Counted from the first letter of the stretch, positions 1-8,029 are shown. The stretch: 10,005 nt of DNA from Bacillota bacterium (GCA_017619985.1 JAFZRG010000128.1:1-10005); one strand, 5' to 3'. The notes: generated by a model from the sequence alone, not told the origin. Made by a program: numbers and translations.

Positions 1-461
1 TCCTCGTCGGCCTCCATCGCTGCCGGTGCAGAAGCAACGACGGTCGTCATCTCTGCAGGAGCTTCCGCGGGTTCCGTCTCTCTCGGCTCCTCCGCCTCTG
101 AAAGCTCTACCTGCGCATCCTCCATCACGTCTTCTTCCGCTTCCGCGGTTCCCGCGTAAAAGTATTCGTTGCTTTCCGCGTTCTTCGCGGAATCGCTCAT
201 GTACATAGGTCCGCTCGCCTGCGGCGCTGCGTCCTTGCTGTTCTGCGTGATCCCCCATCCCGCGTAAACAGCGATCGCAAGACAAGCCGCTGCCGCGACC
301 CAGCGTCCGGCGGATCTTCCAAAGAAGAACCCCTTGAGCTTCTCCGCGAATCCGGCCTTTTTCTCCTGTGCGGGCTTTGCTTCGACTTGTGTGTCCAGCG
401 CTTCGCCGGCGATGTCGTCGTCGATATAGCCCATGCCTTTCAGCAGATCGAAACCTTTCAT
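1..461 (-). CDS. Membrane-anchored anti-sigma factor, partial (C-terminus beyond the left edge)
   Basis: 153 complete codons are visible on the minus strand from the ATG at 461-459; no stop is reached. The first residues contain a short helix with a G-Y-I-D-D-D-I-A-G-E-A pattern (about residues 11-21). An 'IDD..I.EA' motif of this kind is common at the N-terminus of clostridial anti-sigma factors encoded next to ECF sigma genes. Residues 34-53 are basic and end in GRSAGR; a single hydrophobic segment follows at about residues 54-71 (W-V-A-A-A-A-C-L-A-I-A-V-Y), which reads as one transmembrane helix with the N-terminus inside. The extracellular part seen so far (72-153) is rich in Ala, Glu and Asp and looks disordered. 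The gene starts inside the stop of the sigma gene (ATGA overlap, 461-458), so the two are probably translationally coupled. Family knowledge says such a protein holds its sigma factor at the membrane until an envelope signal releases it. The sensory domain lies off the window, so the signal is unknown. Confidence 0.8.
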   Translation of the reverse strand, partial: MKGFDLLKGMGYIDDDIAGEALDTQVEAKPAQEKKAGFAEKLKGFFFGRSAGRWVAAAACLAIAVYAGWGITQNSKDAAPQASGPMYMSDSAKNAESNEYFYAGTAEAEEDVMEDAQVELSEAEEPRETEPAEAPAEMTTVVASAPAAMEADE

Positions 462-1012
462 ACGCTAACCCCCTCTTTCTGCAGATAGCCCCGCAGTTTT
501 TCCCGCGTGCGCAGCAGCGAGCTCTTGACCTTGCTCTCGCTGTATCCCAGCGCCTCCGCGACTTCCGCGACCGATTCGCCGGACAGATATCTCCGCACGA
601 AGATCTTCCGGTTGTCCTCGCTCTGTTCGCGCAGGAACGCGCTCAGCAGGTGCCCGATCTCCTCGGGCTCGAACGCCTGCTCCGCCAGCGCGTCCGGGAT
701 GCACTGCTGCATCTCGTCCGTCAGTTCCACGACCTGTGCAGACCGCTTGGCGGCGTTTCTGTACTCGAGCATGCCGAGCGCTGCGTTGCGGCAGATCTTG
801 ACGATATAGGCGAGGAAATGCACCGGCCTGTTCGGCGGGATCGAATTCCACGTCTTGAGATACGTGTCGTTTTCACACTCCTGGGCATCTTCTCTGTCTT
901 CCAGGATGCGCATCGCCACCGCGTAGAGTTTTCCGCCATAGCAAACACGCGTCTGCTCTATGGCTTCCTCGTCGCGGGCGAAATACAGTTCTATGATCCT
1001 GGCATCATCCAA
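458..1012 (-). CDS. ECF-family RNA polymerase sigma factor (sigma-70 family)
   Basis: This 184-residue protein has the usual length and layout of an extracytoplasmic-function sigma factor: region 2 at about residues 25-85 (R-I-L-E-D-R-E-D-A-Q-E core, then W-N-S-I-P and F-L-A-Y-I-V-K-I-C-R-N-A-A) and region 4 at about 121-178, with the helix-turn-helix V-A-E-V-A-E-A-L-G-Y-S-E-S-K-V-K-S-S-L-L-R followed by T-R-E-K-L. The linker (86-120) is acidic and not conserved; regions 1.1 and 3 are absent, as expected. The start is a TTG at 1012-1010, chosen because an AGAGG ribosome binding site lies 7 bases upstream and no in-frame ATG exists near the N-terminus. Its stop overlaps the start of the downstream anti-sigma gene by 4 bases. 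It should direct RNA polymerase to stress or envelope-response promoters, often including its own. The regulon cannot be told from the sequence. Confidence 0.93.
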   Translation of the reverse strand: MDDARIIELYFARDEEAIEQTRVCYGGKLYAVAMRILEDREDAQECENDTYLKTWNSIPPNRPVHFLAYIVKICRNAALGMLEYRNAAKRSAQVVELTDEMQQCIPDALAEQAFEPEEIGHLLSAFLREQSEDNRKIFVRRYLSGESVAEVAEALGYSESKVKSSLLRTREKLRGYLQKEGVSV

Positions 1013-1019
1013 AGCAATA

Positions 1020-1024
1020 CCTCT
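1020..1024 (-). promoter_or_regulatory. Ribosome binding site of the ECF sigma gene
   Basis: AGAGG on the minus strand, 7 bases before the TTG codon at 1012-1010. It decides the start of the sigma gene in favour of TTG. Confidence 0.7.
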
Positions 1025-1031
1025 TTTTGCC

Positions 1032-1052
1032 GTAAGGGCCTTACACTTTATA
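1032..1052 (-). promoter_or_regulatory. Possible promoter and operator of the sigma/anti-sigma operon
   Basis: On the minus strand a TATAAA (1052-1047) could be a -10 element; it has no good -35 at the usual distance. Just downstream is a palindrome, GTAAGG-1-CCTTAC (1032-1044), which falls around the expected transcription start and just ahead of the ribosome binding site. It could be an operator, a short leader hairpin, or chance. ECF operons are often transcribed by their own sigma factor, so the lack of a housekeeping -35 is not surprising, but I do not recognise an ECF promoter consensus here. Confidence 0.3.
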
Positions 1053-1057
1053 AGACA

Positions 1058-1091
1058 GGAAGGCTGCGGCGGGGGTTGCGCCGCAGTCTCC
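1058..1091 (-). terminator. GC-rich hairpin, probable terminator of the giant gene
   Basis: An 8-bp perfect stem (CTGCGGCG at 1064-1071 with CGCCGCAG at 1079-1086) and a 7-base loop extends past one mismatch by about four more pairs, one of them a wobble (1058-1062 with 1088-1091). It starts 11 bases after the stop codon of the giant gene. On the minus strand the bases after the stem (CCTTCCTGTCTTAT) are pyrimidine-rich but not a clean U-tract. On the plus strand six T follow the stem at 1093-1098, but no plus-strand gene ends here. A Rho-independent terminator for the minus-strand gene, perhaps leaky into the sigma operon, is the likeliest reading. Confidence 0.55.
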
Positions 1092-1101
1092 GTTTTTTAC
1101 T

Positions 1102-4100
1102 TTATGCCTGGGGAGCAGGGCCGGCCTGCGGGCCGTTCTTTTCCTTTTCCCCGGCTTTGGGCTGCACGGCGGGCTGTTCCTGATGGTACGTCGCGTCCAG
1201 CCACTCCTTGGCCAGCTTCGGATCGTCTCCGATGCCCTGCACGAAGTTCGAGAAGTGCTGCGGGTCGTTCTGCGTCCGGTTCATGCCCTCGATCATCGCC
1301 TTCTGGACCGCGGGATCCTTGACCGCCACCCAGATGGACTTCTTCATGGCCGGGTCATCCTTCAGACGCAGCGCCTCCGCCTTCATATCTTCGTAGTCCA
1401 CCGGCTTGTTCTGATGATCCGGGGACTGCGACAGGTTATACAGCGCGACCGTCTTGCACATCTGCATCGCGAAGCGGTTGATGTCTTCTTTGCCCATCTC
1501 CGCCCCGTAACGCATCTTCTGGGAGAAGTTCAACTTCTGCAGGTTCTCCCTGAACTGCGCCATGGGCGTGCCCGGGGCTGCCTGGATCTCCTGCGCCGGC
1601 TGTGCGGCCGCAGTCTTCATGGAATTGCGCATCGCTTCCGCGTCGGGCTGGACGAACGCGCCGTTCAGCTGCTGCTGCGCGAATCTGCGGTCGGACAGGC
1701 ACTTCGTCATATACTTCTGATAGACCTTGTCCTCCGCCAGGTGACCCCTGCAGCCTTCGATGTTCTCCGGCGTCACAGGTTTGCCTGCCTTCTCCAGCAG
1801 GGCCGTGATATACAGGGTGCCGAAGCCGTTCTTTAAGGTCTCGGGATCCACGACGGGCTGTTTCAGGGCCGCGTCGAGTTCCGCGCGCGTCTGGTTGAAC
1901 GCGGACGTGGGATCGCCCTCGACCTTCAGCGGCGTCTCGTCCGCCTTGAAAGCCGGCCAGCCGACCGGTTCGTGGACCGCGGGCTGTTCGGGCTCTTCGT
2001 GGATCACGTTCTCTGCCTGGGGCTGCGGGACTGCCTGCTCTTCCAGATGTACGTTATCGCCTTCGCCCTTGATGTCGAACTTCTGGCCGTCGATCTGGAT
2101 CTCCAGATCGTCTTCGATCTGATCCAGATTTGCCGCTTCCTCCGCAGCCTGGTTCAGATTCGGCTGCGCCTGCTGCTGGACGCCGTCCATCTCGAGCGCG
2201 CGCACCTGCTCCACGAAGGCGTTGTGCTTCGCGTCGAATTCCGCGTCCGTAGCCGTAAAGACGTCCAGGACGTAATGCTTCAGCAGATCGGGCTTGCGCT
2301 TGAAGGCGCTCTCCAGCATCTTGTATTCGTCCGTTTTCTCATATTCCTGCATGAACGCGCGCTTTTCCGCAGACGACGCGTCTTCGTTGTTCGTGACCTT
2401 GCCGCTGCGCTTCGATCCTATGATCTCCGCGATGCTGTACCACGCGCCTCCCATGACGTCCTTTGCCAGCGCCGGCTGTTTCTTGGACATCTCCACATGG
2501 CCCAGAGCGCCGGTCATCTGGTCCCAGGTCATGACGCCCTGGTAGCCGAAGAATTCACCGCGCAGATGCAGGCCGTTCTTGGCGTTGCGCTCCAGCATGT
2601 CGGTGTATTCCTTGTTCTCCAGCACCTTCTTATACTGCGCCATGATCTCGGCGTTCGAGAAGTAGACGCGGTCCGGATTCTCGTGCAGCAGCTTGTTGAC
2701 TGCCGTCACGCGCACGCAGTGGTCCAGAGCGACTTCTCTCTGGCCGCGCATCCACGAAGTCATGCCCTTGCCGGTCGTGTTGTGATAGAGACCGTCCCTG
2801 TGGGGCGCCATCGAATTCTTGCGCAGGAAGAACAGGATGTTGCTGGCCGGGTCGCTCTCCGGCACGTCGGTCTTGCCCTGCGCGATGGCGTTCTGATCCA
2901 GCAGCTTCGCCAGCTCCGCGCCGGACGCGCCGCCGTTCGCCGCATTCACGAAAGCCTCGAGCGCCTGCGGGTCGTTCGCCATCTTCTTGACAGCCAGTTG
3001 GAAGTCCGGAAGATTCTTAATGAAGTCTTCCTGCACCGCCTGCTCCATAGTATTGGGCCGTTCGTCTGCCGGGAGCTCCTTCATCAGCGCCTTGTTCAGC
3101 ACGCCTGCGATCTGTCCCTGCAGCCGCTGTTCTCTCTGCTCCGGCGTCTCCCCTTCGGGTGCGGCGAGGACCTGAGCCGCCGCGTTCTGCACGGCAGTCA
3201 GACCGTCCTGCTCCGGCATGGCGATGCCTTCCGCGCGGAGTTTCTGTACGAGCGGGTCAGCGAACACTTCCTTGGAGTGATATTCTTCGTCCGCCAGCAC
3301 GCGCAGATCACCCGCGTCTTTCAGGGCGTTCACGTATCCTTCGACGACCTTCGGGTCTTTCAGCCTTTCGTTCAGATCGCCCAGCATGTTGTCCACGCTT
3401 TCCTCCGCCTGATCGCGGAGGTCGGCGACCGTCTGGCTCTTCGGATTGTCGTAGATCGTCACCTTGCGCTTCATCAGCTGCGGATCCTGCGGAGCCGTCA
3501 GGATGATGCGGCGGTCCAGGAACATCTCCCGGATGTTCTGCGCCAGCTCGGCGCGCTTTTCATCGCTCGCGGCGATGGCTGCGGGGTCTTCCTGCGCCGC
3601 GGAGCGGATGCCCTCCAGCGCCTTGTTGTAGCGGTTGCCGACGGTATTCGTATCCTTCATGGGAACAGAAGGATACTTTTCGATGAATTCGTCGGTCAGC
3701 GCTTCGTACGCCGTCTTGAATTCCTCCGGCGGCAGCTGGAACAGGTTCGAGAGCCTGTCGAATTCCTTCACGTCCGCCTGGATCGCGTTCTCGATCGCGC
3801 GGTAGCGGTCGGAGAACTGCACTTCGTTGATCAGGAGGTTCAGATCTCTGGTATTCAGATACGAGTTGTCGATCTCCCTGCCGGACAGACGCGCTTCGAT
3901 GACGCCTGCCAGCTGGTTCGCCACCATGCCGTACAGGAATCCGTGCGTCTCCGGATGGCCTTCCGCTTCCGCCTGCTTCGCGTCCTGCAGCTGCTGGCGG
4001 TATTCCTTCATCTTGGCCGTATCGGACCAGCGCTGGATGCCCGCGCTGTTGAATACGGCGGCTCTCAGCTGAAGCGGGGAATCGAGACGCTCGTTCAGCC

Positions 4101-7100
4101 GCGTCATGAACTGCTGGTCGTTCTTCAGCGCTTCGACGCCTGCGTTCAGCTCTGCTTCGGAGATGAACGCGCGGTCAGGATGCTCCGCGTAGATGCGGTT
4201 CATCGCGGTAAAGCGGAGAAAATCGTCTCTGCGGTTCAGTTTCTGGGCTTCCGTGACCCATTTCTCTTCCGCGTTGCCCTCCAGCAGGGGCGTGTAAGCG
4301 TCCGCCATGACCTGCGCGCGCACTTCGTGCAGCACGTTGGGCTCTCTCATGTCGTCCGGCGCGTTCTTCAGGCGGTCCTGCGCGGCGAGGCCGTTCAGCA
4401 TCTGCGCCATGTCGGCGCCGCCCATACCCTGCTCCGCGCCTTCCAGCAGCGTGTTCAGCTCTTCCGGGTTCTCCTTCAGAGCGTTCACCGCGCTCTTGAA
4501 ATCGTCCGTCGCAGCCAGAAGACCTCCGCGGCGGCCGATCTCGCCGACCGGCGGCAGCTTATCGTACGGGATACCGTCCTGCTGATACTGCGCGATGATA
4601 TACAGTTCCGCGAGCGCCTGACCCATCTCCGCCTGGCGGCCTTGCTGCTGCAGCGTGCGCAGCTGGCCCAGGAGGATCTTCCTGTGGTTCTCGTAACCGG
4701 GCTGGACGCCGGGCAGTTCGAACGCGCGGTTCTCCATCGCGTCGAAATAGTTGACGTCGTTCGCCGGCTCGATATCCTCGAGCTTGCCTCCGGTCTGCAG
4801 GAACTGGTCGATCTGCTGATAGCTCAGGGAGGAGCGTATCTTCTGCTCTTCCGCTTCGAGCTCCGCGGGCGTGATCAGCGCGTCCGGGAACATCTTCTTT
4901 TCCAGACTTCCGAGCGCCATGAGCTTTGCCACTCTGTCCGCGTCGGAAAGCTGCAGATCCATCCAGGTCGTACGTCTCTGATTGCGTATCGTATGGTCGA
5001 CTGTCTTAGAAGGATCGGCGAAGAGTTCGTCCATCTTTTCCTTGACGCCCGGGCGCTTCAGAAATTCGTTCGTCGCGAGTCCGTTGATCACGTTCAGCGA
5101 CAGGATCTCTTCCTCCCGTCCCGGATTCCTGGCGATGTGCTCGCGCATCACGTGCATTCTCGCGTACGCCTGGATCAGGTGCTGCTTCCGCTGCGGCGTC
5201 CACTGTCTCTGCTGTCCGTACGCGTCGGTCAGCGTCTGCATCTCCCTGTCCGCCCACTGGGATGCGGTCTGGCGGGCGATGGCCCCTGCGGCGGGATCGA
5301 TGAACTCGTTGCCGCGGGCGCGGTTGTATCTCGCCTTCAGCGCGTTCAGATCCGGCGCGTTCCGCATGTTCGTCATCGTCTGGGTCGCGTAGGATGCCTG
5401 CGTTTTGATCCGTTCCAGCGTGCCGGCGTAGCGCGGATCGGCCTTGATCCGCTCTTCCGTCAGCCTCAGCTGGTTCTGGGACAGTCGCGTGTAGGCGCCG
5501 TCCGGCGAATCCATGGTCAGCTGGCGCAGCGCGAGGGCGCGCACGACATGATTGGCCAGCTGCTCACGGCCTTCCCGGGTCCTCGCCAGCGTTTCGTTGG
5601 GATCCTGAGGATTGAAGACGGGTCCCAATTCGGCATAGGCAGCGCCGATGGAACCAGGCCGGAATTCGGGATACGGGAAGCGGCTGCGCAGGCTCACCAC
5701 GTTCTGCGCGTGTGCCTGTACGTACGCGTCGCCGCTGCGGTTGAACGTGTTCCCCATCAGCTGGCGGCCCAGCGCCGCGCCTTCCTGCTCGATGCCGCGG
5801 TTCAGCGCCAGATGGGCGTCGCCCAGTTTGACGGTCTCCACTTCCGCTTCCAGCTGAGCGTCGGTAATGATCACGTTGTCGCTGCCCGCCTGTCTCTGCA
5901 GGTTGCGGATCGCGGTCATGGCGGCGAATTCGTTCGCCAGCGCACCTTTGCTGACGTCGACTGCGTCCGGGTCAGTCTCGATGAGGTGCATATAGTGCTC
6001 GGCTCTCTGTCTGTGCTTTTCGTAGCGCAGCGTCGCGAGGCCGATGGCAGCGTTCTTCAACCCGTCCGTATCGCGGATCTGACCCTGAACGGAACCCATG
6101 AACACGTTGTCCTGACGGAGGGCGTTTTCCGCCTCCGCGATTTCTTCATCGGTCACGTACGGGTTGGGTTCGTCGTCGCCCTGATGGGCGTTGCGGACGT
6201 TGTTGAGCGCGGCGAAACGGATGAACTCGTTCTCCGCCTGCGTGCGCTCCTGCTCGTTATACGTATGGTTCGGAAGCTCGCTGATCCGCGTCTCTTCCGT
6301 ATCCACCATATTCTCGATGCCGCCGCGGGCGATCGACGCCACGCGGTTCTGCAGTTCGCCGTACTCTATGTCACCCGTGAGCAGTTCGGACAGTTCCTGC
6401 GCCTTCGCGGGGTCGCTCATGGCCGTATCGACGGCCTTCTGGATCTCGCTCTCGTCCGGCGCATCCTGGATCGCTTGGGCAAGCGCGCCCGGAGAAAGGT
6501 GCTCCCGGCCGCCGTGTTCGCTCTCGCTGGCCAGCTTGCTGAGCGCCATGACCTTGATCGTGGCCTGTCTCAACTGCGAAGTCTGCGTCAGCGTGAGCGG
6601 TCCGCCTTCCAGTCCCAGATCTCTCAGATCGTTCTTGGCGGCGGCCAGCTGCTCGCCTATCGTCGGGTAGCTGATGGTCTGCAGATTCTGCAACAGTGTA
6701 TTGTTGAACGCTTCCGGATGTCTGCGGTAATCTCTCGACATGCGCGGACGGTAACCCGCGGCGATCGAGCGGGTCAGCTCGTTCATGTGTTCCCAGCTGC
6801 GGTTCGCCGCGTCGAGGGCGCCGTTCACGAACGGAACGTTCGCGGCGTCTTCCGTCAGTTCGCGGATCTCGTCGCCGTTCAGTTTTGCGGCCGGACCTGC
6901 GGGGTCGGACACCATGACGTTCTGCAGCGCGACGGCCCGCAGGACGTGTTCACGATACGTAGCCTGCTGCGTAGCCGTCAGGGCCTGTCCGCTCACGCGG
7001 CGCAGTTCCGTCAGATCGCGCAGCACCTGGACGGAATCGTTGAATTCCTCCTGAACGGTGCGTCCCGGCATCTCGGTGTATTCCGGGCGCGCGAACGATA

Positions 7101-7980
7101 CGTAATCGTCGTGATTGACGTAACGGTCGTCGTTGAGCCCCTTCGCTTCGTTGAACTGCCGCTCGATCTCCTGCGGCGTGTGCAGCGGGGCGTTGCCCTG
7201 CGGCCGCGGCGCGGGATGCTGCGTGTATTCCGCGTACAGCTTGAGGATGCTCCTCTGGCGGGTGTTGCCGAATCCTCTGGTGCGGTTGCTCTGCTTTCCG
7301 TTCGAATAGACGTCCAGCATCTGAAGCATCCTGTCGTCGTCCGCCGCGCTCAGAGGCATGTTCCCCTCGAGCATGGCGATCTGGCGGCGCACTTCCGTCT
7401 TGACGTTTTCGAATTCCGTGCTGTTTCTTCCTCTGCGGATGCCGGGGATATAGTAGCCGGTGCCGGTCGCTTCCAGTTCCTTCAGGACCTGGCGCAGCAC
7501 GACGGCGCGCCTTGCCCGGTCTTCCTGCGGCAGGGCGTCTTCTCCGACGGTCTGGGACTGATAGTTCGCTCCCAGCTGCTGGTCGGTTTCGGTCCGGAAT
7601 TCATGCTGCGCGTTGCGCCACGCGAGAGGCTGGTCCGGGACCTCGAAGGTATGCGTCTTCATATAATCCGCATAGGTGGGATCCTGCATCATGCGGCCGG
7701 ACATCGCTTCGATGTTGCGCTGGCTGAAGCGCGGCGGATATCCCTGCGCGATGTGATCCCTCGCATCCATGGCGTTCCGGACGGTCAGGTACAGGAGGGA
7801 GTTCAGATTCGCTTTTTTCGCCTGGTACTCTTGGCTGTTCGCGTCGAGTTCCCCATCGTCGACCTGCTCCTCCATCTCGGCGAGCTGGTCCATGATGGCC
7901 CCTGCATAAGTGTATGAGGCGGCCTGATATCTCTGGGTCAGTTCCCGGAGCTGTTCTTCGTTGTAGTTCGGTCTGGGCAT
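1102..7980 (-). CDS. Giant all-helical repeat protein of unknown function (2292 aa)
   Basis: I do not recognise this family. The start is the ATG at 7980-7978 because an AGGAG site lies 6 bases upstream; the reading frame continues upstream to a TTG at 8037, but that codon lies inside a regulatory box and has no ribosome site. The protein is 2292 residues with no signal peptide, no transmembrane segment, and no nucleotide-binding, protease or other catalytic motif I can identify. It is strongly helix-prone, rich in Ala, Glu, Gln, Leu, Asn, Arg and Asp. Diverged modules recur about every 100-130 residues (see the repeat entry). A disordered acidic Gln/Pro/Glu-rich linker covers about 1930-2045, containing a short strand-like piece (I-Q-I-D-G-Q-K-F-D-I, 1961-1970); two more module-like helical segments follow and the C-terminus (2263-2292) is a Pro/Ala/Gln/Lys tail. 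Only four cysteines are present (1755, 2077, 2094, 2175). The reading frame is intact over 6.9 kb, so it is under selection. It is divergent from the kinase-like gene at 8191 and shares its regulatory boxes. A large cytoplasmic scaffold, or an effector exported without a Sec signal, would both fit; neither is shown. Confidence 0.88.
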   Translation of the reverse strand: MPRPNYNEEQLRELTQRYQAASYTYAGAIMDQLAEMEEQVDDGELDANSQEYQAKKANLNSLLYLTVRNAMDARDHIAQGYPPRFSQRNIEAMSGRMMQDPTYADYMKTHTFEVPDQPLAWRNAQHEFRTETDQQLGANYQSQTVGEDALPQEDRARRAVVLRQVLKELEATGTGYYIPGIRRGRNSTEFENVKTEVRRQIAMLEGNMPLSAADDDRMLQMLDVYSNGKQSNRTRGFGNTRQRSILKLYAEYTQHPAPRPQGNAPLHTPQEIERQFNEAKGLNDDRYVNHDDYVSFARPEYTEMPGRTVQEEFNDSVQVLRDLTELRRVSGQALTATQQATYREHVLRAVALQNVMVSDPAGPAAKLNGDEIRELTEDAANVPFVNGALDAANRSWEHMNELTRSIAAGYRPRMSRDYRRHPEAFNNTLLQNLQTISYPTIGEQLAAAKNDLRDLGLEGGPLTLTQTSQLRQATIKVMALSKLASESEHGGREHLSPGALAQAIQDAPDESEIQKAVDTAMSDPAKAQELSELLTGDIEYGELQNRVASIARGGIENMVDTEETRISELPNHTYNEQERTQAENEFIRFAALNNVRNAHQGDDEPNPYVTDEEIAEAENALRQDNVFMGSVQGQIRDTDGLKNAAIGLATLRYEKHRQRAEHYMHLIETDPDAVDVSKGALANEFAAMTAIRNLQRQAGSDNVIITDAQLEAEVETVKLGDAHLALNRGIEQEGAALGRQLMGNTFNRSGDAYVQAHAQNVVSLRSRFPYPEFRPGSIGAAYAELGPVFNPQDPNETLARTREGREQLANHVVRALALRQLTMDSPDGAYTRLSQNQLRLTEERIKADPRYAGTLERIKTQASYATQTMTNMRNAPDLNALKARYNRARGNEFIDPAAGAIARQTASQWADREMQTLTDAYGQQRQWTPQRKQHLIQAYARMHVMREHIARNPGREEEILSLNVINGLATNEFLKRPGVKEKMDELFADPSKTVDHTIRNQRRTTWMDLQLSDADRVAKLMALGSLEKKMFPDALITPAELEAEEQKIRSSLSYQQIDQFLQTGGKLEDIEPANDVNYFDAMENRAFELPGVQPGYENHRKILLGQLRTLQQQGRQAEMGQALAELYIIAQYQQDGIPYDKLPPVGEIGRRGGLLAATDDFKSAVNALKENPEELNTLLEGAEQGMGGADMAQMLNGLAAQDRLKNAPDDMREPNVLHEVRAQVMADAYTPLLEGNAEEKWVTEAQKLNRRDDFLRFTAMNRIYAEHPDRAFISEAELNAGVEALKNDQQFMTRLNERLDSPLQLRAAVFNSAGIQRWSDTAKMKEYRQQLQDAKQAEAEGHPETHGFLYGMVANQLAGVIEARLSGREIDNSYLNTRDLNLLINEVQFSDRYRAIENAIQADVKEFDRLSNLFQLPPEEFKTAYEALTDEFIEKYPSVPMKDTNTVGNRYNKALEGIRSAAQEDPAAIAASDEKRAELAQNIREMFLDRRIILTAPQDPQLMKRKVTIYDNPKSQTVADLRDQAEESVDNMLGDLNERLKDPKVVEGYVNALKDAGDLRVLADEEYHSKEVFADPLVQKLRAEGIAMPEQDGLTAVQNAAAQVLAAPEGETPEQREQRLQGQIAGVLNKALMKELPADERPNTMEQAVQEDFIKNLPDFQLAVKKMANDPQALEAFVNAANGGASGAELAKLLDQNAIAQGKTDVPESDPASNILFFLRKNSMAPHRDGLYHNTTGKGMTSWMRGQREVALDHCVRVTAVNKLLHENPDRVYFSNAEIMAQYKKVLENKEYTDMLERNAKNGLHLRGEFFGYQGVMTWDQMTGALGHVEMSKKQPALAKDVMGGAWYSIAEIIGSKRSGKVTNNEDASSAEKRAFMQEYEKTDEYKMLESAFKRKPDLLKHYVLDVFTATDAEFDAKHNAFVEQVRALEMDGVQQQAQPNLNQAAEEAANLDQIEDDLEIQIDGQKFDIKGEGDNVHLEEQAVPQPQAENVIHEEPEQPAVHEPVGWPAFKADETPLKVEGDPTSAFNQTRAELDAALKQPVVDPETLKNGFGTLYITALLEKAGKPVTPENIEGCRGHLAEDKVYQKYMTKCLSDRRFAQQQLNGAFVQPDAEAMRNSMKTAAAQPAQEIQAAPGTPMAQFRENLQKLNFSQKMRYGAEMGKEDINRFAMQMCKTVALYNLSQSPDHQNKPVDYEDMKAEALRLKDDPAMKKSIWVAVKDPAVQKAMIEGMNRTQNDPQHFSNFVQGIGDDPKLAKEWLDATYHQEQPAVQPKAGEKEKNGPQAGPAPQA
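1276..7812 (-). repeat. Diverged tandem protein modules within the giant gene
   Basis: The repetition is visible at protein level only. A module begins with an amphipathic helix of the type F-x-R-h-x-A-h-N/x-x-L, followed by a short loop often with P-D and an aromatic or Ile, then h-S/T-x-x-E-h, a second helix, a D-x-x-F/Y-x-x-x-h step and a third helix. Clear copies start near residues 57, 340, 467, 580, 678, 804, 930, 1011, 1250, 1612, 1746, 2045 and 2164; weaker ones near 154, 1117, 1343 and 1475. The best pair is 1254-1278 (FLRFTAMN...HPDR..ISEAEL) against 1754-1778 (HCVRVTAVN...NPDR..FSNAEI), where R, TA, N, PDR, S and AE line up; 585-592 (FIRFAALN) matches the same helix. Copies differ too much for recent duplication, so the array is old and each module has its own sequence. 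The family is not one I can name. Confidence 0.65.
1846..2193 (-). other. Acidic Gln/Pro/Glu-rich linker region of the giant protein
   Basis: Residues about 1930-2045 break the helical array: runs such as QQQ, many Glu, Pro and Asn, and repeated EEP/EQP pieces, typical of a disordered hinge. Inside it residues 1959-1978 (pattern L-E-I-Q-I-D-G-Q-K-F-D-I-K-G-E-G) look like two beta-strands joined by a turn, the only strand-like element I see in the protein. The linker separates the main array (about 1-1925) from a C-terminal unit of about 250 residues. Confidence 0.6.
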
Positions 7981-7986
7981 GGTATT

Positions 7987-7991
7987 CTCCT
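7987..7991 (-). promoter_or_regulatory. Ribosome binding site of the giant gene
   Basis: AGGAG within AAAGGAGA on the minus strand, 6 bases before the ATG at 7980-7978. It fixes the start there rather than at the upstream in-frame TTG at 8037. Confidence 0.9.
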
Positions 7992-8013
7992 TTGATTGCG
8001 TCGATATATGCTC

Positions 8014-8019
8014 AGTGTA
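8014..8019 (-). promoter_or_regulatory. Candidate -10 of the giant gene promoter
   Basis: TACACT on the minus strand (4 of 6 matches to TATAAT) lies 10 bases downstream of the outer TTGTTGGA box. On the other side of the region the plus-strand TATAAT lies 11 bases downstream of its outer box. The matching geometry, more than the hexamer itself, supports the call. No canonical -35 is present; the boxes occupy that place. Confidence 0.45.
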
Positions 8020-8029
8020 AACTGCGTTG

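Noticed and set aside
368..1183. A 271-codon plus-strand open frame opposite the sigma operon
   Set aside because: It is the register-aligned shadow of a clear ECF sigma gene, spans two genes and the terminator hairpin, and has no recognisable product.
1972..7917. A 1981-codon open frame on the plus strand opposite the giant gene
   Set aside because: It is in exact codon register with the sense gene, so its openness follows from the absence of TTA, CTA and TCA codons there. It is rich in Arg, Leu, Val and His, as expected for a reverse-complement frame, and shows no domain and no clear ribosome site.
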